Positions 28,135 to 37,004 of a stretch of 53,288 bases of DNA are shown in pieces (position 1 is the stretch's first letter; each line of letters starts with the position of its first letter). Below the pieces are notes generated by a model. It did not search any database. It was not told the origin of the DNA and was given only the letters and a program-made list of their open reading frames with translations. Both the position numbers and the translations under genes were made by a program. This stretch comes from SICU01 sp964408235 (GTDB taxonomy: Archaea; Nanobdellota; Nanobdellia; Pacearchaeales; GW2011-AR1), in assembly GCA_964408235.1 (NCBI GenBank), contig CAYOYN010000005.1, forward strand, positions 1-53,288. The letters are read 5' to 3'.

Positions 28135-29523
28135 ATGGTACTTAAACAAATTATGCAGTTCTTGCCAGAAGTAAGAAAACCTGCAGAAAAGAAAATCTCA
28201 TTTAATGAAAAATTGAAGTGGACATTAACAGTATTAGGCTTTTTCTTTGTGATGTATAATATTAAGTTATACGGACTATCAAGAAATGCTTTGGAAAGGT
28301 TTGATTTCTTATCTACAATACTCGGAACAGATTTTGGAGCAATAATTAGTTTAGGTATCGGACCTATAGTAACTTCTTCGATTATCTTGCAGTTATTAGT
28401 AGGAAGCGGAATAATTGGATTAAACACTAAAACTGAAGAAGGAAAAAGAATGTTTCAAGGAATACAAAAACTTGGAACTTTATTTTTCATAGTATTTGAA
28501 GCTTGTATCTTTGTACTCATGAAAGGTCTTGAAGCAAACCCAGGATATGAATCAATAGTAATCTTCCAACTTATACTTGGAGGATTAGCGATAATGTTCA
28601 TGGATGAAGTTGTTTCCAAATGGGGATTTGGTTCTGGAGTTTCATTGTTTATAGTTGCAGGAGTTGCATTACAAATATTCATAGGATTATTCCAGTTTAT
28701 TGGAGCTGATGGAAGCAATTGTTTGGTGAATTTTGGAGAGACTCCTTGTTCTGGAAAGATTCTTGTAATAATACAATCAATCATTAATGGTGATGCTACC
28801 GGAGCTTTACTTGCAGCCGCAGTTATTGCGGTTACTGCATTAATCTTTTTAGGGGTAGTTTGGGCACAGAGCTTGAAAGTTGAAGTTCCACTAAGTTATG
28901 ATAGGTTAAGAGGATATGGAGTAAAGTGGCCCCTACAATTCTTTTATGCTTCTACTCTTCCAGTAATATTAGTTGCAGCATTATCTGCTAACTTGCAGTT
29001 ATTTGGAAGTTTGTTTGAATCCTGGCTTGGACACCCTACATTCTTAGGCGGATTCCAAAATGGACAAGCAGTGTCAGGCCTTGCATTTTGGATTGGAACA
29101 CCTAATTTATTACAAGCTGTTTTGACTGGAAGTTTATTGACTTCTCAGATATTCCAAGGAATATTCCACATATTATTTTATGCAATATTTTCGGTAATCT
29201 TCTCTATATTTTGGGTTAAAACTACTGGAATGGATCCCGCTGGACAAGCGAAGAATATTGCAAACTCAGGATTACAAGTTGCAGGATTCAGAAAAGACCC
29301 TAGAATAATTGAAAGCATATTAAGCAGATACATATTCCCTCTTACAATAATGGGTGGTTTTGCGATAGGATTACTTGCTTCATTTGCAAACTTATTGGGT
29401 GCTTTAACAAGCGGAACATCCATACTGTTAGCAGTAATGATCTTGTATCAGCTTTACCAGAATATTGCACAACAACACTCACTGGATATGTCTCCTGCAT
29501 TAAGGAAGATGATGGGTGGCTAG
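28135..29523 (+). CDS. secY: Preprotein translocase subunit SecY
   Basis: This 462-residue protein has ten predicted membrane helices. Motifs include the N-terminal helix, GPIVTSSIILQLLVGSGII (plug and TM2 region), the cytoplasmic loop with VPLSYDRLRGYGVKWPLQFF, and the C-terminal end RYIFPLTIMGGFAIGLL and GTSILLAVMILYQLYQNIAQ. It forms the Sec channel with SecE (4561-4728). In many archaea secY is followed by adk; here an EMC3-like gene follows instead. Confidence 0.96.
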   Translation: MVLKQIMQFLPEVRKPAEKKISFNEKLKWTLTVLGFFFVMYNIKLYGLSRNALERFDFLSTILGTDFGAIISLGIGPIVTSSIILQLLVGSGIIGLNTKTEEGKRMFQGIQKLGTLFFIVFEACIFVLMKGLEANPGYESIVIFQLILGGLAIMFMDEVVSKWGFGSGVSLFIVAGVALQIFIGLFQFIGADGSNCLVNFGETPCSGKILVIIQSIINGDATGALLAAAVIAVTALIFLGVVWAQSLKVEVPLSYDRLRGYGVKWPLQFFYASTLPVILVAALSANLQLFGSLFESWLGHPTFLGGFQNGQAVSGLAFWIGTPNLLQAVLTGSLLTSQIFQGIFHILFYAIFSVIFSIFWVKTTGMDPAGQAKNIANSGLQVAGFRKDPRIIESILSRYIFPLTIMGGFAIGLLASFANLLGALTSGTSILLAVMILYQLYQNIAQQHSLDMSPALRKMMGG

Positions 29524-29578
29524 ATTTAGAAAATTAATTAACATAATTTAAAAAGAGTGGAAGATAATAGGATTTAAC

Positions 29579-30103
29579 ATGAAGGGTATGGGTTTAGTAT
29601 TCTTGGTAATGATTATCTCTTTAGGAGTTGCTACGCTCTGGGATAAAGTTCCAATAATAGGAGAAAGTGTTCATACGGTTCTTGATCCTACTCTTGGAAG
29701 TTTACTTGATTGGAATGTGACCCTGGGGCTGATAATAATGACTGTTATTTTGAATCTGATTACTACGTTGATTCATAAAAACGTAACGGATCAGGACATG
29801 CTAAAGACAATAAAAGAAGAACAAAAACTTGTAAATGAAGAAATGAAGCTTTACAAGGATAATCCTAACAAGACCATGGAGCTTTCCAAAAAATCGATGG
29901 AACTTGCATTCAAAACATTCCCTATAACTATGAGGCCTGTTGTTTACACTGCGATACCATTTATCATCCTTTTTAGGTGGATTACCTCTTACTTTACTCA
30001 AAATCCTGTTAAGGTTTTAGGATTCATGTCAGGATTTTGGGCGTATTTTGTATTCTTTATTATTTCTTCAATAATTTGGAGAAAAATATTGAAAGTGCAT
30101 TAA
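29579..30103 (+). CDS. EMC3/DUF106 family membrane insertase
   Basis: This 174-residue protein has the three-helix layout of the Oxa1/EMC3/DUF106 superfamily. A first membrane helix lies near residues 5-19, followed by a second (VTLGLIIMTVILNLITTLIH). A charged cytoplasmic coiled coil then follows (TDQDMLKTIKEEQKLVNEEM, about 71-100), before two closing helices (TMRPVVYTAIPFIILFRWIT, FWAYFVFFIISSIIWRKI). Such proteins insert small or tail-anchored membrane proteins and work alongside SecY. The TATA-like TTTAAAAAG centred 27 nt upstream indicates its own leaderless promoter, 55 bp after secY. Confidence 0.85.
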   Translation: MKGMGLVFLVMIISLGVATLWDKVPIIGESVHTVLDPTLGSLLDWNVTLGLIIMTVILNLITTLIHKNVTDQDMLKTIKEEQKLVNEEMKLYKDNPNKTMELSKKSMELAFKTFPITMRPVVYTAIPFIILFRWITSYFTQNPVKVLGFMSGFWAYFVFFIISSIIWRKILKVH

Positions 30104-30140
30104 TAGGAAGATTTTTATAAGATATTTTTAGACAATCAAG

Positions 30141-30509
30141 ATGGATAATGAAAAAATAGAAATTTTGAACAGTCTGAATGCTAGGTATGAAATGCTTACA
30201 GAACAACTTAGATTGGTTGAACAACAGGTTTCAGAACTTTCAATATTCAGTGAAGAGTTGGAAGTAATAAATGCTAATAGAAATTCGGAAATTTTTGCCC
30301 CTATAGGCAAATCAGTTTTTGCACCTGTCAAAGTCAATAGCAATAAAAAATTACTTGTAGAAGTTGGTTCTGGATTTCTTGTCCAAAAAGATATTTCTCA
30401 AACAAAAGAAGTAATCTTTGAACAAAAGCAAAGACTTGAATCTTTCAAGATACAAATATCCTCAGAATTAGATAATTTAACTAAAGAACTTCAGAGTCTA
30501 ATTATTTAA
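30141..30509 (+). CDS. pfdA: Prefoldin alpha subunit
   Basis: This 122-residue protein has two coiled-coil helices (about 1-42 and 85-122) around a four-strand linker region containing FAPIGKSVFAPVKVNSNKKL and VEVGSGFLVQK, the alpha-subunit pattern. It pairs with prefoldin beta (1069-1413) in the hexamer that captures unfolded proteins. The TATA TTTTATAAG about 24-27 nt upstream supports a leaderless start. The 3' end overlaps the convergent isomerase gene by 4 nt. Confidence 0.9.
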   Translation: MDNEKIEILNSLNARYEMLTEQLRLVEQQVSELSIFSEELEVINANRNSEIFAPIGKSVFAPVKVNSNKKLLVEVGSGFLVQKDISQTKEVIFEQKQRLESFKIQISSELDNLTKELQSLII

Positions 30510-31303
30510 TAATTCTTTAAAGATTTTTTAGCCTGTTTAATAAAATCATTATAACTTAGTATACCCAATTCTGAAATTATATAAGAGATATGATTTTTTG
30601 GAATAAGCTCGAATGCAGGATTATCGATATTAACTTTCTTTGGAGAATATTTCCAAATTTCCTTCCAAGACCTTTTTTCGATATTAACTTTCTTTGGAGA
30701 ATATTTCCAAGAATCAGTTACAATGTATAAGGGTTTTTTCAAATCCTTTGCAATTTTAGAAATAAGCCCTGAACCAATTTTATTTAAAACGCCTTTTTTT
30801 GTAATCGCGTCTGCACCAACCATGACAACATCCGATTTTTTTATATCTTCTAAAATTGCTGAATCTATGGACATAGAAACTTTTATTCCTGCTTTGGATA
30901 ATTGTTTAGAAGTTAAATGACCTTGATAAAGAGGCCTTGTTTCAGTATTTATCACTGAAAATCTTTTTTTGTTTTTATGAGATTCTATCAAAGCCTGAGC
31001 TAAAGTATTTGAATGGCAATGGGTAAAAATTACTTGATTGTTTCGAATAATTTTTTGAACATAGTGGTTTATGAACTCTTGAGCATTTTCAAAATGATTC
31101 AATACAGTTTGAATGGAAGATTTTTTAACAACATTTAAAGCGTTAAAGAGCATAGGTTCTGTTGGCCTTAATTTTGAAAGAATTCTTATTGAACTTTTTT
31201 TGGGGCGAATACAATAAGCTTCGACTCCTGCCTTTGCAACATTAGTTGCGCCCTGTATTTTAATTGATTTAATATCTGCACATATCTTGGAAAACTTATC
31301 CAT
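30506..31303 (-). CDS. Ribose-1,5-bisphosphate isomerase-like protein (aIF2B/R15Pi family)
   Basis: This 265-residue protein has the C-terminal fold of the eIF2B-alpha/R15P isomerase family. The catalytic Cys96 lies in THCHSNT and the Asp165 in VGADAI, both seen in the archaeal R15P isomerase pattern. ETRPLYQGHLTSKQL and NPAFELIP are further family marks. Known R15P isomerases are about 320 residues, so it is short, mainly at the N-terminus. It would convert ribose-1,5-bisphosphate, made by AMP phosphorylase, to ribulose-1,5-bisphosphate for RuBisCO III. WKYSPKKVNI occurs twice (199-208 and 217-226), encoded by an exact 33-bp repeat. A plain aIF2B role is the alternative. Confidence 0.75.
   Translation of the reverse strand: MDKFSKICADIKSIKIQGATNVAKAGVEAYCIRPKKSSIRILSKLRPTEPMLFNALNVVKKSSIQTVLNHFENAQEFINHYVQKIIRNNQVIFTHCHSNTLAQALIESHKNKKRFSVINTETRPLYQGHLTSKQLSKAGIKVSMSIDSAILEDIKKSDVVMVGADAITKKGVLNKIGSGLISKIAKDLKKPLYIVTDSWKYSPKKVNIEKRSWKEIWKYSPKKVNIDNPAFELIPKNHISYIISELGILSYNDFIKQAKKSLKNY
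30624..30710 (-). repeat. Exact 33-bp tandem-spaced repeat inside the R15P-isomerase gene
   Basis: Bases 30624-30656 and 30678-30710 are identical over 33 bp, offset by 54 bp (18 codons, in frame). They encode WKYSPKKVNI twice. The 21 bp between them is unique. A recent in-frame duplication or gene conversion fits, since family members have similar but not identical sequences at both places. Confidence 0.9.
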
Positions 31304-31362
31304 CCACCTATAGAGACAACATATATAAAAAGGTAGTTGGTTTTTTGTTTTTGTGATGATTC
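31304..31362. promoter_or_regulatory. Divergent promoter of the R15P-isomerase and SpoIIM genes
   Basis: One TATA-like TATATAAAA (31322-31330) lies about 23 nt from the minus-strand ATG (leaderless) and about 37 nt from the plus-strand ATG at 31363, which has a short leader. The plus gene carries GTGATGA (31353-31359), complementary to the anti-Shine-Dalgarno end of 16S rRNA. Confidence 0.5.
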
Positions 31363-32226
31363 ATGTTTGAGATGCTTATTAATCCGGCCAAAGCTGAAAG
31401 AAAGCCTTGGGAAATGTTTTTTGTAGGGGTTTTTTATGCAAGTATATCAATTCTTCTTGTCGAATGGATTTTCAAAAATGATCCTGTCTTAAGTGGTGCT
31501 GGAGGAATATTAGTTGTTACATTCACAGTAATGTTTTCCATCCCTTTTATGTTCTATATGTTTAGGATCGAAGAGACTAAATCTTCACAAGATGGATCTA
31601 GCGCGTTTCAAATGATAAAGGATCATAGAAGAGCCATATGGGCTTTTATGTGGCTATTTGTGGGTTTTGTAATAGGTTTCTCTTTTTGGTATATACTTTT
31701 GCCGACTACTGGGACTCTGGAACAACAACTAGATACATTTTGTAATATAAATAGACCAAATGATCCAAATTGTAAAAACACAGTTTTAGTTAGAGATCCT
31801 AATACGAGCCCTACTGCTTTTGCTACGAATAAAGAAAGAATGTTTTTAATTTTTGCAAACAATACTTATGTTTTGATATTTACACTAATATTTTCATTAT
31901 TATTTGGAGCAGGAGTAGTATTCATACTTGCTTGGAACGCCAGTGTAATCGCCGCCGCAATTGCAATATTCACTAAATCTGATTTGAGTTACCTACCCGC
32001 TGCTATGTTAAGATATTTTGTACACGGCTTGCCAGAAATAGGATCTTATTTCATAGCCGCATTAGCTGGCGGAATGATATCCTTTGCAGTAATTAGAAGA
32101 GAGATAGGTACTGAAAGATTCTGGAAGGTTTTACAAGATTCGTTGAATCTGATAATCCTTGCGATAATACTATTATTCATATCTGCACTAATGGAAGTCT
32201 TCCTTACACCTTTATTTTTTAGATAA
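31363..32226 (+). CDS. SpoIIM/DUF95 family membrane protein
   Basis: This 287-residue multi-pass protein shows the DUF95 signature LRYFVHGLPEIGSYFIAALA followed by GGMISFAVIRRE. About six membrane helices are predicted, with a loop of about 45 residues carrying two cysteines (FCNINRPNDPNC) in the exterior segment. In Bacillus the SpoIIM partner acts in forespore engulfment. In archaea these proteins are common but of unknown function, perhaps linked to wall or envelope remodelling. GTGATGA before the ATG serves as ribosome site. The glycan genes follow 35 bp later. Confidence 0.85.
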   Translation: MFEMLINPAKAERKPWEMFFVGVFYASISILLVEWIFKNDPVLSGAGGILVVTFTVMFSIPFMFYMFRIEETKSSQDGSSAFQMIKDHRRAIWAFMWLFVGFVIGFSFWYILLPTTGTLEQQLDTFCNINRPNDPNCKNTVLVRDPNTSPTAFATNKERMFLIFANNTYVLIFTLIFSLLFGAGVVFILAWNASVIAAAIAIFTKSDLSYLPAAMLRYFVHGLPEIGSYFIAALAGGMISFAVIRREIGTERFWKVLQDSLNLIILAIILLFISALMEVFLTPLFFR

Positions 32227-32260
32227 ACATATTTAATATACCAAAACTATCTCAGAGGTA

Positions 32261-32986
32261 ATGGCTACAGATATTCTAACTGGAAGAAATAAATTAGTGC
32301 AATCCGTTATAGATTTGATACCTAAGGGATTAAGGCTGAAATTGAATCCTAGGCGTTATTCTATTGAAAATTTTGTTAAAACCTCTGCTAAAAAAGTAAA
32401 ACCCAATGAATTAGTACTTGATGCAGGAGCAGGCCCGTGCCCTTATAAAAAATTCTTTAAACATGCCAAATATGAAGCTACAGACTTTTTTGATAAATAT
32501 CATTGCCTTAATTTTGTATGCAATCTTGAAAACATCCCTAAAAAAGAAAATAATTACGACATCATTCTAAACACGGAAGTTTTAGAACATGTAGAAAATC
32601 CCCAAAGGGTAATAAATGAATTTTTTAGAGTTTTAAAAAAGGGGGGCAAACTTTTTCTAACTACCCCTCAATCATGGAGGATACATCAAGCCCCTTACAA
32701 CTACTTTTATTTTACGCACTACGGTTTGAAAATTCTACTGGAAAGGGCAGGATTCTCAAAAATAAAAATAAAAAGTCAGGGAGGGTATTTTTGGTTTCTA
32801 GCAGATGTGATAAGATTTAACAATCTTCTAGAACCTTTGAAGAAAAAGCCATTTTTTTATTACCCTCTTGCAATAATAGGTTATCCATTCACTCAAATAT
32901 TAATTCCTTTTTTGCTATTTTATTTAGATTTTCTAGATAAAAAAAGAGATTGGACGATGGGATACAATGTCGAGGCAGTAAAATAA
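32261..32986 (+). CDS. Class I SAM-dependent methyltransferase, first gene of the glycan island
   Basis: This is a 241-residue Rossmann methyltransferase. The SAM motif I is LVLDAGAGPCPYKKF (about 50-64), an acidic residue ends the second strand (ATDFFDKYHCLN), and the post-motif NTEVLEHVENPQRVINEFFR is followed by KKGGKLFLTTP. A hydrophobic C-terminal segment (about 205-230) may bind the membrane. The acceptor is unknown, but the neighbour AglB makes sugar or lipid-linked sugar methylation likely. A GAGGT site two bases before the ATG and an upstream TATA are present. Confidence 0.85.
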   Translation: MATDILTGRNKLVQSVIDLIPKGLRLKLNPRRYSIENFVKTSAKKVKPNELVLDAGAGPCPYKKFFKHAKYEATDFFDKYHCLNFVCNLENIPKKENNYDIILNTEVLEHVENPQRVINEFFRVLKKGGKLFLTTPQSWRIHQAPYNYFYFTHYGLKILLERAGFSKIKIKSQGGYFWFLADVIRFNNLLEPLKKKPFFYYPLAIIGYPFTQILIPFLLFYLDFLDKKRDWTMGYNVEAVK

Positions 32987-33019
32987 TAGATTTAAATAAG
33001 ATAGTTTACAGCTTATTTT

Positions 33020-35722
33020 ATGGAACGTGTTAATGTAAACAACGTTGTTTTAGATAGAGTAAAAAAAGCATCAAGTTTTCTTGCCAAAAAGGTGGATTGG
33101 TTGATTTATGTTTTACTAGCCTTAGTCGTTTATATTGCAGTTTGGATACGTACCCTAAATACACCAGGTCTTAGAGATATTACTACTGGTGGTTGGACCC
33201 TTGGGCCTGACCTAGACCCTTTTCTTTTCCTTAGATGGGCTAAATACATAGTTGAAAACGGCAGTTTATTTTCGATAGATATGATGAGGTATGTGCCTCT
33301 TGGTTTTGATACTGGTTTAGAATATCCGTTGTTATCAAATCTTATTGCGATATTCCACAAAGTAGCTATCTTGTTTGGAAGTGTTTCTGTAGAACAATCT
33401 GCAGTTTATTTTCCAGTGTTTATGTTTGCAATAACAGTAGTAGCATTCTTTTTAATGGCTAGAGAAGCATTCTTACAAACTGCTGGAAAGAGAAACGCTG
33501 GATATATCGCAGTAGTTGCATCGTTTTTCTTATCAGTAATCCCTGTCTTTATACCTCGAACTATTGCCGGAATTCCTGAAAAGGAGTCTGCAGCATTCTT
33601 CTTTTTATTTATGGGGTTCTACCTACTTATCAAGGGATGGAATTCTAGCGGGAAGAAAGGGTACATTTTATGTCTGTTAGGGGGCCTTTTTGCAGGAACA
33701 ATGGGCCTTATTTGGGGAGGATATGCTTATGTACTTCTTATTCTAAATACTACTGTACTAATATTGTTTTTCTTAGATAATTTGACAAACGAAGGCAAAC
33801 TAAAGTATGTGATTTTCTTATTTTTTGCAGAGATTATGCCATTTACCTTCTTTTCAGAAAGATTTGACATTTTAAGCCATGCAGCAAGCGTTGAGGGAAT
33901 GACTGCAGCAGTTACAGTTTTTGTGCTCCTTTGTGATTTTTTGGTGCATGGAAAACTAACTCGCTATATCCCAAATAAGCTTAGACCTTATAAAAAGCTC
34001 ACTTCGATAATCGCTGCTGGAATTGTGATTCCTTTACTTGGGACAATATTTTTAGGCCATGAATATATTTTAAACCAAGTAACTAATCTTTATCATCAGC
34101 TCGTAAGGCCTGCTACTTCGAGACTTATTCAAACTGTTGCAGAAAATAGGCAACCTTTCTTTGTTGAATGGGCTAGAAACTTCGGACCATATTTTGGTTC
34201 GATACCTATACTACTTGTGATATTCTTTGGATCTGCACTGACCTTAATATTTAATTCCCTTAAAAATTCCGAAATTTCTAGAAAACATAAGACGATTATC
34301 TTAAGCTCTTTTGCATTTTTCACATTTGCAATAGTTATGACAAGATATTCTTCAGAGGGTCTTTTCAATGGATCTAACTTCATAAGTGTAGCAACATATT
34401 TCCTTGGAGCAATTTTACTCTTCCTATCATTTGGTTATGTCCAACTTAAGAATAAAGAGAATAAAGAATTATTCAAAAAAATACCTTTTGGAGTGGTTTT
34501 AATAATTGCATTTTTCATCATCGGAGTCGTATCTTCGAGAGCATTCATAAGATTAGTTTTAATGCTTGTCCCTCCAGCATCTATGTTAATAGGGTACATT
34601 TTCGTACTTTCAATAAATAAAATTTATAGATCAGTTATTAGAAAAGACCTATTTAATTTGAATAGTTTGGTCAGTATATCATTAATAATTTTAATCATAT
34701 TCTCTGGCTATTATCATCTTCAAGGAAGCAAGGAGCTATCCAGAAATTATGTACCTTCAAGCTATACTCAACAATGGCAAAAAGCTATGCAATGGGTAAG
34801 AGAAAGTACCCCTACAAATGCTGTATTCGGCCATTGGTGGGATTATGGTTACTGGATACAAACAATGGGGGAAAGAGCTACTGTGCTTGATGGGGGAAAC
34901 TTGCTTGGCTACTGGAATCATTTAATGGGAAGATATGCATTGACAGAAACTGACCTTAGCAAGACCTTGGAATTTCTTTATAGCCACAATGTAACCCATT
35001 TCCTAATCGACTCAACAGATATTGGTAAGTATAGCGCATTTTCCACAATAGGTTCTGATGCTACATATGACAGGACTAGTTGGATCCCTACATTAATAAG
35101 AGATAACGCTCAAACAACTCAGAAAAAAAATTCAACTGTTTTTGTATATCCTGGAGGTTCTATGATTGATGAAGATATAATTTACGACCTTAATGGAACT
35201 GAAATATTCTTGCCTTCTGGAAAAACATATGTTGCAGCAATAATTGTTGAAGTAGATAGTAATGACTTAATTTCTGATGTTAATGCAATCTATTACTTCC
35301 AAGATAAAACTTACCAATTGCCATTGAGATATTATTGGGATCAAAAAGTTGGACTTGTAGATAGAGGGGAGGGTATTTTTGGAGGAGCATTCTTCTTCCC
35401 AAAGGTGAACTTGAATAATCAGGGCGGTGGAGATATAGAGCCTAGAGGGGCAGCATTATACCTAAGCCCTAGAACTGTAATGAGCAACGTTGCAAGATTC
35501 TATCTTTATGGCGCAGAATCGAATAGTTTCAAGCTAGCCCATTCGGAACCAGACCAATTTGTGGAATTGCTTAAATCTCAGAATGTAATACAAGGAGATT
35601 TTGTATTCTTAAATGAATTTAGAGGCCCAATAAAAATATGGGAGTTAAACTATCCGTCTGACATGAAAGTTAATCAAGATTTCCTTCAAACTGAATACCC
35701 TGAAGAAATTTTATATGGTTAG
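33020..35722 (+). CDS. aglB: Oligosaccharyltransferase AglB (STT3 family)
   Basis: This 900-residue protein is a full-length archaeal STT3. About 13 membrane helices precede a soluble C-terminal domain with the hallmark WWDYG (residues 606-610). The first acidic site is GPDLDPFLF (Asp64/Asp66), the second is IPEKES (Glu-rich loop, about 190-195), and the external loop has TVAENRQ with Glu375. AglB transfers a whole glycan from a dolichyl (di)phosphate carrier to Asn in N-x-S/T of secreted proteins. A TATA-like TTTAAATA about 27 nt upstream predicts a leaderless mRNA. It heads a 20-kb island of glycan genes, so the sugar it transfers is probably built by those neighbours. Confidence 0.95.
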   Translation: MERVNVNNVVLDRVKKASSFLAKKVDWLIYVLLALVVYIAVWIRTLNTPGLRDITTGGWTLGPDLDPFLFLRWAKYIVENGSLFSIDMMRYVPLGFDTGLEYPLLSNLIAIFHKVAILFGSVSVEQSAVYFPVFMFAITVVAFFLMAREAFLQTAGKRNAGYIAVVASFFLSVIPVFIPRTIAGIPEKESAAFFFLFMGFYLLIKGWNSSGKKGYILCLLGGLFAGTMGLIWGGYAYVLLILNTTVLILFFLDNLTNEGKLKYVIFLFFAEIMPFTFFSERFDILSHAASVEGMTAAVTVFVLLCDFLVHGKLTRYIPNKLRPYKKLTSIIAAGIVIPLLGTIFLGHEYILNQVTNLYHQLVRPATSRLIQTVAENRQPFFVEWARNFGPYFGSIPILLVIFFGSALTLIFNSLKNSEISRKHKTIILSSFAFFTFAIVMTRYSSEGLFNGSNFISVATYFLGAILLFLSFGYVQLKNKENKELFKKIPFGVVLIIAFFIIGVVSSRAFIRLVLMLVPPASMLIGYIFVLSINKIYRSVIRKDLFNLNSLVSISLIILIIFSGYYHLQGSKELSRNYVPSSYTQQWQKAMQWVRESTPTNAVFGHWWDYGYWIQTMGERATVLDGGNLLGYWNHLMGRYALTETDLSKTLEFLYSHNVTHFLIDSTDIGKYSAFSTIGSDATYDRTSWIPTLIRDNAQTTQKKNSTVFVYPGGSMIDEDIIYDLNGTEIFLPSGKTYVAAIIVEVDSNDLISDVNAIYYFQDKTYQLPLRYYWDQKVGLVDRGEGIFGGAFFFPKVNLNNQGGGDIEPRGAALYLSPRTVMSNVARFYLYGAESNSFKLAHSEPDQFVELLKSQNVIQGDFVFLNEFRGPIKIWELNYPSDMKVNQDFLQTEYPEEILYG

Positions 35723-35757
35723 AGTTAATTTAAAAATAAGCAAATACAATACAATTT

Positions 35758-36981
35758 ATGAAATCTAATATTTTTAAGGGAAGCTTAATTCTCCTTATTG
35801 GCTTCGGAATTTTTAACCTATTAAATTTAGTCTACCAATTTTCTATGGCTAGACTATTAACACTCTCTGAGCTAAGTATACTTGCGACCTTATTCAGCTT
35901 AGTTTATATTTTTGCAATATTTTCTGAATCAATACAGACGGTAGTAGCAAAGTATACAGTTTTAGCAGGAAACAACGATGGAAAATTAAAGGGCTTACTT
36001 CAAAGATTTTTCAGAAAGAGTAAAAAATTTGCAAAAACTGCCATTCTCTTTTATTTAGTAATTGCAATCCTATTTTATTGGTTTCTTGAGATAAATTATT
36101 TGCTTCTTGCACTTACTGGATTAATTCTTTATTTTATGTTTCTTTTACCAGTTACTAGAGGGGCTATTCAAGGACGTAAGCAGTTTGTAAGCCTTAGCGC
36201 AAACCTGGTTTTAGAATCCGGATTAAAACTATTCTTTAGTATATTATTAGTTTTAATTGGTTTTGAAATTTATGGGGCAATAATTGGATTTATACTTGGA
36301 GCGTCAATTGCATTTTTATTTTCATTTAAGCCATTAAAGAAAATTTACAAGTCTAATGAAGAACACATGGATGTAGGAGGGATATTTGATTATGCCTTCA
36401 ACAACAGCTTCATAATCGCAGGAATCATCCTATTCTATAGCCTTGATGTAGTTTTCGCCAGATGGTTATTTTTACCAGAAATTGCTGGAACTTATGCAGT
36501 TGCTTCTTTACTGGGTAAAATAATACTCTGGGCGTCAATTCCTGTTTCTAAAGCAATGTTCCCATTAGCTGCTGAAAATATTAAAGGCAATAAAGAGAAT
36601 AAAAATATCCTAAGAAACTCGATAATTATATTGTTGTTTTTGATATTCTTGTGTGTAGGCATGACCTTATTTTCCGAAGAAGTAATAACCCTCTTCTACG
36701 GGAGCGAATTGACTGGTGCTGTAGCAGTATTACCTTATCTAGTCGTCGCATTTAGTTTAATAGCATTCTCAAATATGATATTATTGTATAAAATCTCTAA
36801 AGAAACGCTTAACAAAAAATATGCCCTAAGTATATTTTTATTAGTTTTAGTTGAAAGTGTGTTGTTTTATTATAATAGGTCTGACATACTGTCATTTGCA
36901 AAAAGCTTTTTATTGGCATCCGGGCTCCTTATGATAATAGCCTTATTTTCCTTTAGAATCTCTAAAAACCGACATATTTAA
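35758..36981 (+). CDS. Polysaccharide flippase (Wzx-like, MOP superfamily)
   Basis: This 407-residue protein has about 12 membrane helices. It shows the flippase pattern: an N-terminal NLVYQFSMARLLTLSELSIL, the RGAIQGRKQFVSLSANLVLE region and repeated helices with charged pairs. It probably moves the lipid-linked glycan across the membrane before AglB acts. A second flippase (49933-51453) lies later in the island. The TATA-like ATTTAAAAAT about 25 nt upstream supports a leaderless start. Confidence 0.8.
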   Translation: MKSNIFKGSLILLIGFGIFNLLNLVYQFSMARLLTLSELSILATLFSLVYIFAIFSESIQTVVAKYTVLAGNNDGKLKGLLQRFFRKSKKFAKTAILFYLVIAILFYWFLEINYLLLALTGLILYFMFLLPVTRGAIQGRKQFVSLSANLVLESGLKLFFSILLVLIGFEIYGAIIGFILGASIAFLFSFKPLKKIYKSNEEHMDVGGIFDYAFNNSFIIAGIILFYSLDVVFARWLFLPEIAGTYAVASLLGKIILWASIPVSKAMFPLAAENIKGNKENKNILRNSIIILLFLIFLCVGMTLFSEEVITLFYGSELTGAVAVLPYLVVAFSLIAFSNMILLYKISKETLNKKYALSIFLLVLVESVLFYYNRSDILSFAKSFLLASGLLMIIALFSFRISKNRHI

Positions 36982-37004
36982 AATAAGACTATCTAAGGCT
37001 AAAT

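Noticed and set aside
31353..31400. C/D-box sRNA (GTGATGA then CTGA)
   Set aside because: GTGATGA is better explained as the ribosome-binding site of the SpoIIM gene, and no inner boxes or terminal stem are visible.
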